A DNA stretch of 64,000 nucleotides, taken from assembly GCF_009917525.1 (NCBI RefSeq), contig NZ_QZDU01000002.1, positions 186,001-250,000 on the forward strand, in the 5' to 3' direction. Positions 41,200 through 49,399 of the stretch are shown piece after piece. Each line of letters opens with the position of its first letter. Position 1 is the stretch's first letter. The stretch is from Acutalibacter sp. 1XD8-36. GTDB taxonomy: Bacteria; Bacillota; Clostridia; Oscillospirales; Acutalibacteraceae. The notes under the pieces are model-generated. The model worked only from the letters and a program-made list of their open reading frames with translations, did not search any database and was not told where the DNA came from. Made by a program: the position numbers and the translations under genes.

Positions 41200-42018
41200 T
41201 TATCTAACAATGCTGGGCGGCAACACAATATTCAGCGCCATAAATGCCCCCAGCAATAATATTGCGCTCAAAAGCACCATCCAGTCCACAGCGCCGAAAT
41301 GCAGCTGCTTCATCTTGGTGCGGCCCTCCCCGCCGTTATAGCAGCGGCTCTCCATAGCCGTAGCCAGGTCGAAGGCCCGCCGGAAGGCCGACACAAACAG
41401 GGGTATCAGCACCGGCACCAGGGCCTTTATCCGCTGGACTATGCCGCCGCTCTCCATATCGGCGCCCCTGGCCTTCTGGGCACTCATTATCTTGTCGGTC
41501 TCCTCCAGCAGCAGGGGCACGAAGCGCAGGGCTATTGTCATCATCATGGCGAACTCGTGCACCGGGACCTTCAGCTTTGCCAAGGGCTTCAGCAGGCGCT
41601 CGATGGCGTCGGTGAGCTGGGTGGGGGATGTGGTGAAGGTTAGTACAGAGCTTGCAAGTATCAGGGTTATAATGCGAACTGAGACAAACAGGCTGTTCAG
41701 CAGTCCGTTCCTTGTAATTTTGATGAAGCCCCACTGCCAGATAGGGTCCCCCGTGCCGTAGAAGATGTTCAGGACGGCGGTGAAGATTATGATAAACAGT
41801 ATGGGCTTTAGGCTCTTGAGGTAGAGCTTCAGCGGTATCTTCGACAGGGCCATGCCAAGGATTATATAGCCCACGGCTAAGGCCAGGGAGAAGAAGTTCC
41901 CCGCTGAGAATATCAGCACGATGGAGAAAACCGTCAGGCAGATTTTGAGCCGGGGGTCGGCCCGGTGCATAACTGACTTTGCGGGGAAATACTGCCCCAG
42001 GGTTATATCAGACAGCAT
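41200..42018 (-). CDS. ecfT: ECF transporter transmembrane subunit EcfT
   Basis: Membrane scaffold of group II energy-coupling-factor vitamin transporters; couples ATPases to interchangeable substrate-binding S components. 272 residues, several helices; DITLGQYFPAKSVMHRADPRLKICL opening and the ATPase-coupling motifs AQKARGAD and RRAFDLATAMESRCY are typical. The start overlaps ecfA2 by 11 bases. No S component gene is in the window. Confidence 0.95.
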   Translation of the reverse strand: MLSDITLGQYFPAKSVMHRADPRLKICLTVFSIVLIFSAGNFFSLALAVGYIILGMALSKIPLKLYLKSLKPILFIIIFTAVLNIFYGTGDPIWQWGFIKITRNGLLNSLFVSVRIITLILASSVLTFTTSPTQLTDAIERLLKPLAKLKVPVHEFAMMMTIALRFVPLLLEETDKIMSAQKARGADMESGGIVQRIKALVPVLIPLFVSAFRRAFDLATAMESRCYNGGEGRTKMKQLHFGAVDWMVLLSAILLLGAFMALNIVLPPSIVR

Positions 42019-42883
42019 TCTTGTCTCCCCCTCTGCTCTTGAAATATGGTATAAGCTGCTTTACGGCCCTATCCACCGTCAGGGTAGACGGGTCGGCTGG
42101 CACGCCAAGCTTTATGAGCTCCTGCATTATCTTGGTTATCTGCGGCACCCTAAGGCCCATGCCCTCAAGCTCCTCCCCATGGGAGAAGACCTCCTTTGTG
42201 GGGGCAAGGTACTGCTTATGCCCGCCGCTCATTACCAGGAGCCTGTCTGCGGTGCGCCCGATGTCCTCCATACTGTGGGACACTAAGAGCACGGTATTCC
42301 CCCGCTCACGGTGGTACTGGCCTATCTGCGCCAGAAGCACATCCCGGCCCCTGGGGTCCAGGCCCGCAGTGGGCTCGTCCAGTATAAGCACCTCAGGGTC
42401 CATGGCTATCACCCCCGCGATAGCCGCCCGCCGCTTCTCCCCGCCCGAGAGCTCGAAGGGGGATTTTGTGAGGAGCTCCTCTTTAAGGCCTGTAAACCGT
42501 GCGGCCTCATATGCCCGCTCCCTCGCCTCACCCTCTGAGAGCCCCATATTTTTAGGGCCGAACATGATGTCCTTTATTACGGTCTCCTCAAACAGCTGGT
42601 ACTCCGGGTACTGGAACACCATCCCCACCCGGAAGCGCACCGAGCGTATCTTCTTGGGCTCCTGCCAGATATCCCTGCCGTCTAAGAGCACCTGGCCCGA
42701 GGTGGGGCGAATCAGGCCGTTGAGGGTCTGTATAAGAGTGGACTTGCCGCTGCCGGTGTGCCCGATAACGCCTATGAACTCCCCCTTCTCAATGGACAGC
42801 GAGACGTCCTCTACAGCCACCTTCTCGAAGGGAGTGCCCTGACCGTAGATGTAGGTTAGGTTTTTGGTTTCTATGATTGGCAT
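42008..42883 (-). CDS. ecfA2: ECF transporter ATPase EcfA2
   Basis: ABC ATPase of the ECF module, 291 residues. Walker A GHTGSGKST, Q-loop, signature LSGGEKRRAAIAGVIAMDP and Walker B VLILDEPTAGLDP are intact. N-terminal IIETKNLTYIYGQGTPFEKVAVEDVSL fits EcfA2. Usually directly behind ecfA1; here six genes lie between them. Overlaps ecfT downstream; a DUF6483 gene ends 14 bases upstream. Confidence 0.94.
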   Translation of the reverse strand: MPIIETKNLTYIYGQGTPFEKVAVEDVSLSIEKGEFIGVIGHTGSGKSTLIQTLNGLIRPTSGQVLLDGRDIWQEPKKIRSVRFRVGMVFQYPEYQLFEETVIKDIMFGPKNMGLSEGEARERAYEAARFTGLKEELLTKSPFELSGGEKRRAAIAGVIAMDPEVLILDEPTAGLDPRGRDVLLAQIGQYHRERGNTVLLVSHSMEDIGRTADRLLVMSGGHKQYLAPTKEVFSHGEELEGMGLRVPQITKIMQELIKLGVPADPSTLTVDRAVKQLIPYFKSRGGDKNAV

Positions 42884-42896
42884 TTTCTACACCTGC

Positions 42897-43277
42897 CTAT
42901 AAATCTGATAATAGCATTTCTGATAGGTCCGAAAGGCCGTACCTGTCCATCGTCCGGCCTATGCCAGCTCTGATTTTCTCTCTGCTGAATCTGCAGGTCT
43001 CCAAAAAGCTGTCCGTCTTCCCGTTAAGGTGCGAATAGAACAGGAGCTCAAGCATCAGGCTGCTCTTACCGCCTTCTATCAGCCCCTCAAGACTATTTTC
43101 CGCTTCCAGCACACGCCCTCTGTCCGCAAGCTTTATAAGCTCCTCTAAAAGAGCCCGTTCCTCTCTGCTTTCCATAAGCTGAGCAGATGGTGAGTCTGCC
43201 TCTATATTGAAAATAAGCTTCAGGACAGTGCGCACTATCTCTTTAATCTGCCGCATGATGTAGTCTTGTTCAAGCAT
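42897..43277 (-). CDS. DUF6483 family protein
   Basis: 126 residues, all-helical. LEQDYIMRQIKEIVRTVLKLIFNIE and the C-terminal SREKIRAGIGRTMDRYGLSDLSEML fit DUF6483, a small clostridial family of unknown function. Resembles a tetratricopeptide-like helical adaptor in pattern (LLFYSHLNGKTDSFLETC). Part of the insert between ecfA1 and ecfA2. Confidence 0.82.
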   Translation of the reverse strand: MLEQDYIMRQIKEIVRTVLKLIFNIEADSPSAQLMESREERALLEELIKLADRGRVLEAENSLEGLIEGGKSSLMLELLFYSHLNGKTDSFLETCRFSREKIRAGIGRTMDRYGLSDLSEMLLSDL

Positions 43278-43289
43278 AAGCTGGCTCCT

Positions 43290-44192
43290 TTACCCATTCA
43301 GATTACTGTCTATAAACTCAAAATAGGGCTTCTTATTCACCTTATCCCCATTCTCCCTGTACCACTCCCAGGCCTCCTTAATACCTGTCTCAAGGTCCGT
43401 AACACTGTCCATCAGCTCGTACTGCCTCGTGACATCCAGGCGGTACTCATAATCATAGAAGCTGAAATAGCTCCTCTGTTCCACGTCACCATGGACCTCT
43501 ACAAACTCCGGCTCCCTGCCAAGAGCCCTGTAGCAGAGCTCTGCCCACTCCCTGAGGGTGACCGTGTCCCTATTGCCCACATTGAAGATGTGCCTTGCCG
43601 GGCGCTTCTCCAACAGCGCGTCCATGAACCGGCACAGGTCCCGGATGTGGAAGAACTGGAGCCGCTGGGAGCCGTCCTTGGGGAGATAAAACTTCCTTCC
43701 CAGGCTTGCGCAGTCAAAGACGAATGCCTCCCTGTAGACGTTGTCCATGGGCCCGTAGAGGTACGGCGGCCGGAGGATATACGCCCCCGGAGCCCTCTCT
43801 GTAAGCGCCCTCTCCGCCTCTATCTTGTCCGTACCGTACCTACCCCAATAGCTGTTGGGGCCAATGGGGGACTCCTCGGCAAAGGGCTGGGGGGCCGTCT
43901 CCGGATAGACGGCACTGGAGCTTATCAAGATGTAGTCCCCAAAGCTGCCCAGGGCGTCCAGGAGCAGGTCCACGTCCCGGGCGGTATAGGCGGTGTCTAT
44001 CACCAGGTCGAAGGTATAGTGGCGCAGTATATCGCCCAGATTGCGGCGGTCGGCCTCTATGAGGGTGGTGCCAATGGGCTGGGGCCTGGTGTTGCGGTTT
44101 AGGACGCAGACATCGTCACCTTTTTGGGCGTAGTATTCGGCTATATAGCGGCTTACAAAGACTGTGCCGCCGGTTACGAGTATCTTTTTCAT
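43290..44192 (-). CDS. NAD-dependent epimerase/dehydratase family protein
   Basis: 300-residue short-chain dehydrogenase of the extended type. N-terminal KKILVTGGTVFVSRYIAEYYAQKG (cofactor loop GGTVFVSR, an atypical version of GxxGxxG), active Tyr-Lys pair in RYGTDKIEAE, and a substrate-side region HIRDLCRFMDALL. Might act on nucleotide sugars or reduce a different substrate; not decidable. Its start overlaps the YjbR-family gene stop by four bases. Confidence 0.85.
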   Translation of the reverse strand: MKKILVTGGTVFVSRYIAEYYAQKGDDVCVLNRNTRPQPIGTTLIEADRRNLGDILRHYTFDLVIDTAYTARDVDLLLDALGSFGDYILISSSAVYPETAPQPFAEESPIGPNSYWGRYGTDKIEAERALTERAPGAYILRPPYLYGPMDNVYREAFVFDCASLGRKFYLPKDGSQRLQFFHIRDLCRFMDALLEKRPARHIFNVGNRDTVTLREWAELCYRALGREPEFVEVHGDVEQRSYFSFYDYEYRLDVTRQYELMDSVTDLETGIKEAWEWYRENGDKVNKKPYFEFIDSNLNG

Positions 44193-44569
44193 TTTTTCCT
44201 CCCCTTCCTCTCCGTCATCTCATAGCTTACATCCAACAGTAGCTTTATCTTCTCCCCCTCCGCACTCCCGTCCAGAGCCACAGATATCCAGTGGGCCTTG
44301 CTCATATGGTAGGCGGGGAAAAATCCCGGCTCCATGAGCATTGAGCCCAGCATTATCGGGCCGCATTTCAGGTTCACTATGTCTACGCTCCCGCCCTCCG
44401 GCAGACCCAGCCTGTCCCGCCCCACTGTCATGGTGAGAGCGAACCACTTCCTGTTGCTCCTGTGCCGGAACACCGCCGCCTGAGGGGTATCCTCCCAGGG
44501 GTAGTCCGGGTCGGTATTGTAGGTTTCCCCAATGTACTTTTCAAGCTCTGCTCTTGTCATGATAAGCAC
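44189..44569 (-). CDS. MmcQ/YjbR family protein
   Basis: 126 residues with the double-wing YjbR fold: AELEKYIGETYNTDPDYPWEDTPQAAVFRHRSNRKWFALTM, NLKCGPIMLGSM, PGFFPAYHMSKAHWISVALDG. Predicted to bind DNA but the function is unproven. The start overlaps the next GNAT stop by 13 bases, so the group is translated in a chain. Confidence 0.93.
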   Translation of the reverse strand: MLIMTRAELEKYIGETYNTDPDYPWEDTPQAAVFRHRSNRKWFALTMTVGRDRLGLPEGGSVDIVNLKCGPIMLGSMLMEPGFFPAYHMSKAHWISVALDGSAEGEKIKLLLDVSYEMTERKGRKK

Positions 44570-44988
44570 TTCTCCATCTGAATATACTGCCCCTCCCGGT
44601 GCGTGACCACATAGCCGCTCCTGCGGTAGAGAGTCACGGCGGGCTCCAGGGCGCTGTTGGTGTCCAGGGCTATCCTGGTGCAGCCCTGCTCCCGGGCATA
44701 GTCCTCCACTGTACGCAGGAGCTCCCTTGATATGCCCCGCCCCCGGTACTTTGGGCGAATAAACACCCGCTTTATCTCACATACCCCTTCTGAGCGCTCC
44801 CGGTATGCCGCGCAGCCTGCTGGCTGTCCGTCCAGGTACACTATCCAGGCCCGGCCAAGGTGCTCCTTTTCGCTGTAGGTGGTATAGTATTTCCTGTGCT
44901 CGCCCAGGAAGTCCATCATATGGGCGTCGTGCTCTGAAAAGAGCTTCAGAAGCTCCGGGCTTGTAAGTTCTGCGGGTCTTATGTCCAT
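44557..44988 (-). CDS. GNAT acetyltransferase
   Basis: 143 residues. Core FIRPKYRGRGISRELLRTVEDYAREQG forms the acetyl-CoA site, and CTRIALDTNSALEPAVTLYRRSGYV the C-terminal strand. Substrate unknown. Lies between a nucleotidyltransferase-like gene (nine bases upstream) and the YjbR gene (overlapping), in the insert between ecfA1 and ecfA2. Confidence 0.87.
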   Translation of the reverse strand: MDIRPAELTSPELLKLFSEHDAHMMDFLGEHRKYYTTYSEKEHLGRAWIVYLDGQPAGCAAYRERSEGVCEIKRVFIRPKYRGRGISRELLRTVEDYAREQGCTRIALDTNSALEPAVTLYRRSGYVVTHREGQYIQMEKCLS

Positions 44989-44997
44989 ATTCCCCTC

Positions 44998-45561
44998 CTA
45001 AATCCTGTTCTCCCCCGGCACATATCTTTCCAGCATATCCTCTATGCCGGTGATTCCCTGCTCCAGCACCCCGCGGTACACATCCATGCTAATGTATTTC
45101 CCCTCGCCGTAACCGTAAAGTCCCCGCCTAAGAAGCTCCTGCTTTATCCTGATTATGTTCTCCCTGGCCCCGGGAATTTCGGCTGTCCGGGCCGCTATGC
45201 CGTCGCAGTAGCTCTCGGCTTTGCCTATAGTCTCCCTGTCAAAAAACCACAAATCAAAATTCCAGAGCTCACCCTCTATCACGGCCTCAGCCCCCTGGAA
45301 CCATACGGTTTTGCCCTCGTCCGTTACCTCCTCCTTGGCCTCATACCATTTGGGCCGGAAGGTTTTGATTATATAGTCCGTCAGCTCATAGAGCTTTTCA
45401 ACGGACATATCGGAGTTCTCAATGTCTATGTCCAGGTCGTTCCAGGCCATCATGTCCATTCTGTAGCTGCCGATTATATGGGGCGTGCCTATTTTATTCA
45501 GGCGCTCCAAAAGGCCGGTATTGTAAAGTATTATATCAGCGTTTTCTCTTATAGTCCCCAT
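44998..45561 (-). CDS. Nucleotidyltransferase-like protein
   Basis: 187 residues. IGSYRMDMMAWNDLDIDIEN gives the GS...D-x-D-x-D pattern of the minimal nucleotidyltransferase fold, with WNFDLWFFD as the third-acid strand. Such proteins include aminoglycoside and lincosamide nucleotidyltransferases as well as many of unknown role. No antibiotic substrate is implied. GGGTTATTATG precedes the start, a modest site. Confidence 0.7.
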   Translation of the reverse strand: MGTIRENADIILYNTGLLERLNKIGTPHIIGSYRMDMMAWNDLDIDIENSDMSVEKLYELTDYIIKTFRPKWYEAKEEVTDEGKTVWFQGAEAVIEGELWNFDLWFFDRETIGKAESYCDGIAARTAEIPGARENIIRIKQELLRRGLYGYGEGKYISMDVYRGVLEQGITGIEDMLERYVPGENRI

Positions 45562-45579
45562 AATAACCCCTCCGGTTTC

Positions 45580-46485
45580 CTATTCATTTGACGACTCCCT
45601 GCTCCCGTGGAGCAAATCCGCCACAGTTGTAATGGTCACGTAGGCGTTGGCGTCCAGCTTATGCACAACGGCCTTGAGCCTTGGTATCTGGAACTGATTC
45701 ACAACCGCATAGAGCATGGTCTTTTTCTCGCCGGAGTAAAAGCCGTGGGTCTCCCAAACAGTCAGGCCGATTTCAAACAGTGATGACAGCTCGCTGCCCA
45801 CCTCCTCTGGCTTCCCGGTGATAATCATGGCGGCCTTCTCGGTGTCCAAGCCGTCCACGATAAAGTCAACCGTTTTGGATGAGGAAGCATATGTGACGAT
45901 TGAGTATAGTGGCAGTATCCAGCTTTTCAGTATCACGCCGCACAGAATATACAGCAGGGCGTTATACACCATCATAAAGGTGCCCACAGTGATTCCCAGG
46001 CGCTTTGCGAACACCACCGCCACCACCTCCATGCCGTCCATGGCCCCGCCGTACCGTATGGCAAGGCCGCTGCCCACGCCTGATATCATGCCGCCGAATA
46101 TGGCGCATAGGAACAAGTCTGTCCCCGCAAGGGGCGAGGCGAAGGCCACGTCAATAGGCAGAATGTCCGTTATCAGCCAGGCCGTGCACGCATATATTCC
46201 TACGGCAAAGATGGCGTACAGGGTAAAGAGGGGCCCCTGCCTTTTAAGCCCGAACAGCAGCAGGGGTATATTCAGAATCAGCAGGAACAGCGTAAGGCTG
46301 AACTCCGGGGGCGTCAGCTGGCCCAGGAGTATCGACGTGCCGGAAATGCCGCTGTCGTAGAGGTTTACCGGGGCGATGAATATGGTGACGCCGACGGCGT
46401 TCACCACTCCGGCAATGAAGAGCATAAACATATTGAAGGGTGAAAAGCCGGAAAACCAGGTGGAAATTTTCTCTTTCAGGGCCAT
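45580..46485 (-). CDS. YitT family membrane protein
   Basis: 301 residues: five or six membrane helices (YitT/DUF161 domain, about residues 20-210) and a cytoplasmic C-terminal DUF2179 domain (KAAMIITGKPEEVGSEL...AYVTITTVADLLHG). The motif YDSGISGTSILLGQL is typical. Function unclear. ATG 46485 has GAGGAGG nine bases upstream; an earlier ATG would overlap the end of ecfA1 by four bases. First of the six genes between ecfA1 and ecfA2. Confidence 0.92.
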   Translation of the reverse strand: MALKEKISTWFSGFSPFNMFMLFIAGVVNAVGVTIFIAPVNLYDSGISGTSILLGQLTPPEFSLTLFLLILNIPLLLFGLKRQGPLFTLYAIFAVGIYACTAWLITDILPIDVAFASPLAGTDLFLCAIFGGMISGVGSGLAIRYGGAMDGMEVVAVVFAKRLGITVGTFMMVYNALLYILCGVILKSWILPLYSIVTYASSSKTVDFIVDGLDTEKAAMIITGKPEEVGSELSSLFEIGLTVWETHGFYSGEKKTMLYAVVNQFQIPRLKAVVHKLDANAYVTITTVADLLHGSRESSNE

Positions 46486-46508
46486 GACGCAGTCCTCCTC
46501 TCTCGTAT

Positions 46509-47354
46509 TCACTGTGTTTTCAGCTTGTTTCTAAACAGCTCCAGGCACTCCTCAACAGAGAGCGGCGCTCCCCCCAGGTCTATACCCGCCGCCTTGAGCC
46601 TATAGCAGAGCTCCGTGGCCTGGGGCACGTCCAGGGCGTGGCGTTTCAGGCGCTCCACCTGGGCGAAGACCTCCCTTGGCCCTCCGTCCATGAGTATTGA
46701 GCCGCTGTCCATCACCACCACGCGCCCTGCTTGTACAGCCTCGTCCATATAGTGGGTTATGAGCACTATGGTGATGCCCTTCTCCATGTTAAGCTTCTTC
46801 ACAGTTTCCATAACCTCCGTGCGGCCCCTTGGGTCCAGCATAGCGGTGGGCTCATCCAACACAATACAGCGGGTCTCCATGGCGATGACCCCGGCGATAG
46901 CCACACGCTGCTTCTGGCCGCCCGAGAGCTTATGTGGCGCATGGGTGCGGTAATGGTACATGTCAACGGCCTTGAGCGCCTCGTCCACCCTTTTTCGTAT
47001 CTCCAGCGGCGGCACGCCCAGATTCTCCGGCCCGAAGGCCACGTCCTCCTCTACAACCCCCGCCACCAGCTGGTTGTCGGGATTTTGCAAAACGAGGCCT
47101 ACCCTCCTGCGCACGTCAAGCTGCCTCTGTTCGTCCAGGGTGTCTATGCCGTCCACCAGTATCCGGCCCTCAGAGGGCAGGAGCATACCGTTAAAGAGCT
47201 TCGCCACTGTGGACTTGCCGCAGCCGTTATGACCCAGAAGGGCCACGAACTCCCCCTCCTCTATCTTCAGGTCAATGCCGTGAAGCACCTCTTTTTTTCC
47301 CGCGTCCTCGGTCTCATAGCTGAAGCGCACCCCTTGGGCCTCTATGAATGACAT
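46509..47354 (-). CDS. ecfA1: ECF transporter ATPase EcfA1
   Basis: 281-residue ABC ATPase: GHNGCGKST, LSGGQKQRVAIAGVIAME, CIVLDEPTAMLDP all intact, and IEAQGVRFSYE..KKEVLHGIDLKIEEGEFV is the EcfA1-type start. Works as heterodimer with EcfA2 on EcfT. In most Firmicutes ecfA1-ecfA2-ecfT are contiguous; here 3.6 kb of other genes separate ecfA1 from ecfA2. GGGAGG precedes the ATG. Confidence 0.94.
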   Translation of the reverse strand: MSFIEAQGVRFSYETEDAGKKEVLHGIDLKIEEGEFVALLGHNGCGKSTVAKLFNGMLLPSEGRILVDGIDTLDEQRQLDVRRRVGLVLQNPDNQLVAGVVEEDVAFGPENLGVPPLEIRKRVDEALKAVDMYHYRTHAPHKLSGGQKQRVAIAGVIAMETRCIVLDEPTAMLDPRGRTEVMETVKKLNMEKGITIVLITHYMDEAVQAGRVVVMDSGSILMDGGPREVFAQVERLKRHALDVPQATELCYRLKAAGIDLGGAPLSVEECLELFRNKLKTQ

Positions 47355-47381
47355 AGACTTTACCTCCCTTTTCCTTTGCTT

Positions 47382-47582
47382 TCAGTACCGTATTATGTAG
47401 TATATCACATACACCCAGCTGAGCAGCCCATGAAATATGGCCCAGCCCACCGAGTGCCAGTTCACATAGCTTATGACCATGGCAAGGGCGCTTCCAAAGG
47501 AAATGCCCGTCTTTATGGTTTTTCCCACCCTATTTGACTTTCTGGCTTCCTGCCCGTCCAAAGTTTTTTCCTGCTCGTCCAT
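47382..47582 (-). CDS. Small membrane protein upstream of ecfA1
   Basis: 66 residues: hydrophilic N-terminal third (MDEQEKTLDGQEARKSNRVGK) and one or two hydrophobic segments ending WVYVIYYIIRY. No known family. Lies 27 bases upstream of ecfA1 on the same strand and 21 bases behind a DUF6199 gene; AAAGGAG lies before the ATG. Could be a small accessory to transport but that is unsupported. Confidence 0.6.
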   Translation of the reverse strand: MDEQEKTLDGQEARKSNRVGKTIKTGISFGSALAMVISYVNWHSVGWAIFHGLLSWVYVIYYIIRY

Positions 47583-47603
47583 GATTATCTCCTTTAAGTA
47601 TTT

Positions 47604-47810
47604 TCAGCTCAGCACCGCCAGCGCTATGGCCCCGGCTATACCCACCAGCATGAAAAACCCGCCACCTATGCGGGTGCTCAGGATGTATAAGTCCGAGGGC
47701 TCGCCTGTGGTGTTACTCTTCCAGCTTTCGGTGACTTTATAGATGATTTCGGGTTTTATTAGCATTACTGCCCCGGCTATGGATATTGCTATAGCTAAAA
47801 GAATGTACAT
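47604..47810 (-). CDS. DUF6199-family small membrane protein
   Basis: 68 residues: hydrophobic helix, a polar loop (PEIIYKVTESWKSNTTGEPSDLYILSTRIGG) and a second helix. The PE..Y..TE.WK...GEPS..Y....R..G pattern fits DUF6199, common in Clostridia and of unknown function. GGGAGAA precedes the ATG. Neighbour of the other small membrane protein. Confidence 0.75.
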   Translation of the reverse strand: MYILLAIAISIAGAVMLIKPEIIYKVTESWKSNTTGEPSDLYILSTRIGGGFFMLVGIAGAIALAVLS

Positions 47811-47828
47811 TTCATTTTCTCCCGCCTA

Positions 47829-48362
47829 TTACTTTTTCCTTCTCAGCTTCAGGGATACGCCGCTGCGCTCCGCTATCTCGTTCAAGAGGCCCACCGCATA
47901 GGCACCCCTCTCTTTTATTGCAGCCGCCTCTCTCCCCTTTAAAAGCTCCTGGACCCCCATAAGGTCCGAGAGCTCCAGAAGGTTTACCGCCACGGAGAAA
48001 AAGCTCTTTCTCCGGCCGTCGTTGCAGGTGGAGAGCAGGTATTCTAAAATGCGCGCCTTCTCCTCCTGCACACGGTTATATCCGTCTATGCCCATACTCC
48101 GCGCTCTCTCCAGGTCTGCCTTTTGATTTGCGTGGGTTATAAACGAGTCGTACCTGTCAACATCCTCATATTTCCCGCAGGGGTATTCCGGGCACTGGAA
48201 GCAGTATTCAACACCTCCATGCTCCAGGCTGCACCGGGCTATTCTGCAGCTCTGGTTCCCATTACCGCAGCCGCCGCAGTGTCCTCCAAGCTTCATGGTG
48301 CATAGGCCGCAGTTAAGTCCGCATAGTGACAAAAGCTGGTTTTCCCTCTCAAAGCCCTTCAT
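47829..48362 (-). CDS. DUF3795 Cys-rich protein
   Basis: 177 residues. The N-terminal 70 residues contain about eleven Cys in CGLNCGLCTMK, CGGCGNGNQSC, CSLEHGG, YCFQCPEYPC, the DUF3795 pattern expected to bind zinc or an Fe-S centre. A helical C-terminal half (KADLERARSMGIDGYNRVQEEKARILEYLLSTC) follows. The family is common in anaerobes; function unknown. Ends 18 bases from the DUF6199 gene. Confidence 0.9.
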   Translation of the reverse strand: MKGFERENQLLSLCGLNCGLCTMKLGGHCGGCGNGNQSCRIARCSLEHGGVEYCFQCPEYPCGKYEDVDRYDSFITHANQKADLERARSMGIDGYNRVQEEKARILEYLLSTCNDGRRKSFFSVAVNLLELSDLMGVQELLKGREAAAIKERGAYAVGLLNEIAERSGVSLKLRRKK

Positions 48363-48383
48363 AAATATCCGTCCTAAAAGCCG

Positions 48384-48752
48384 TTATTTTTTCCTCTTTA
48401 TCTTCTTCCAGGAAGCATACGCTCCCGACCCCAGAAAGTCCAAAAACATCACGATATACATTGGCAGCATGGGCACATGGATGAGTTGTCCCTGCACTGT
48501 GCGCTCAAGGGCAGAATACAGCATGGCGCAGATTAAAGCCGCCAGCATAAACCATATCATGGGCCTAAGTTCTGCAGGCTTTCCTGTACAGTGCTCCTTC
48601 GTGACCATGGACATAAAGAGCCCCATGGCTATGGTAATCCCCACCACCGCCCAGGTGATGTACTGCCCAAGCCCCCCTCCGGCCCAGGCCCATTCGTATA
48701 TCATGGACGCCGCCCAGCCTAGCCCCAAAGCGGCACAGGTCCATTTCAGCAT
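48384..48752 (-). CDS. Hypothetical four-helix membrane protein
   Basis: 122 residues with four hydrophobic segments (about 4-18, 28-50, 66-82, 93-111) and a lysine-rich end (KKIKRKK). No motif recognised. It overlaps the end of the chloramphenicol-acetyltransferase-like gene by seven bases, so it is translated with it. Confidence 0.65.
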   Translation of the reverse strand: MLKWTCAALGLGWAASMIYEWAWAGGGLGQYITWAVVGITIAMGLFMSMVTKEHCTGKPAELRPMIWFMLAALICAMLYSALERTVQGQLIHVPMLPMYIVMFLDFLGSGAYASWKKIKRKK

Positions 48753-49399
48753 AGCTTCCCCCTCCCTTCATGCTTGGGCCAGGCCTCCAGCTTTTCTTGA
48801 AGTGCGCCCAGAAAGCAGCTAAGATGATATCCGTCACATACAGCGTGGTGCACCTGTACTGCCAGCGGCATAAAGCAGCGGCCGTTTTCTTCGCGGTATC
48901 TGCCCATTGTGAAGATAGGCAGGAAATATTTATAGTCCGGCGTATTAAGCTGGAAGCTCTCGAAGCCTGCCCATGGTATCATAGAAATATTGACTCTGTT
49001 CTCCGGCATTCCGGGCTTTGGAATGAAGCCCTCTGCTTTTCCGTATTGCCCCATATCCTCATTATACCTCTGGAGGAATTCTCCGTAATCCTCTGAATAC
49101 TCCGTCCAGATACAGGAAAAGGTTTCAGTCTCCTTGTGGAATATTGTGTAGCTTGGGGGCAGCGTTTGATATACCACGAGCTTTCCGTCCCGGCGTAAGG
49201 CCGTGCGGAACTGCTCAAACTCCGCGGCGGTTTTACTCAGAAGGTAGAGCATCGCTGGATAAAGCCGGGCCCCGCCCCTTCTTAGACCTGTAATGTCCAG
49301 CTTTACCGTCATACTGTATGTGCACGGGACGGCAGAGGTATAGTGCTCAAAATACTCTTTGCGGCCCCAGGACTCCAAATCTATCTCCCTGTATTCCAT
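48746..49399 (-). CDS. Chloramphenicol O-acetyltransferase family protein (CatA-type)
   Basis: 217 residues, the length of classical CAT trimers (about 219). The catalytic signature VQVHHAVCDGYH is intact (H185, D189), and NISMIPW keeps the Ser (S139) that stabilises the intermediate; PIFTMGRY is also conserved. The family acetylates chloramphenicol, but several homologues have other acceptors, so resistance is inference. Start ATG 49399 overlaps the stop of the rRNA-methyltransferase-like gene (TGATG). Confidence 0.87.
   Translation of the reverse strand: MEYREIDLESWGRKEYFEHYTSAVPCTYSMTVKLDITGLRRGGARLYPAMLYLLSKTAAEFEQFRTALRRDGKLVVYQTLPPSYTIFHKETETFSCIWTEYSEDYGEFLQRYNEDMGQYGKAEGFIPKPGMPENRVNISMIPWAGFESFQLNTPDYKYFLPIFTMGRYREENGRCFMPLAVQVHHAVCDGYHLSCFLGALQEKLEAWPKHEGRGKLC

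Noticed and set aside
47355-47381. Vitamin riboswitch upstream of ecfA1
   Set aside because: Only 27 bases separate ecfA1 from the previous gene, too short for a riboswitch.
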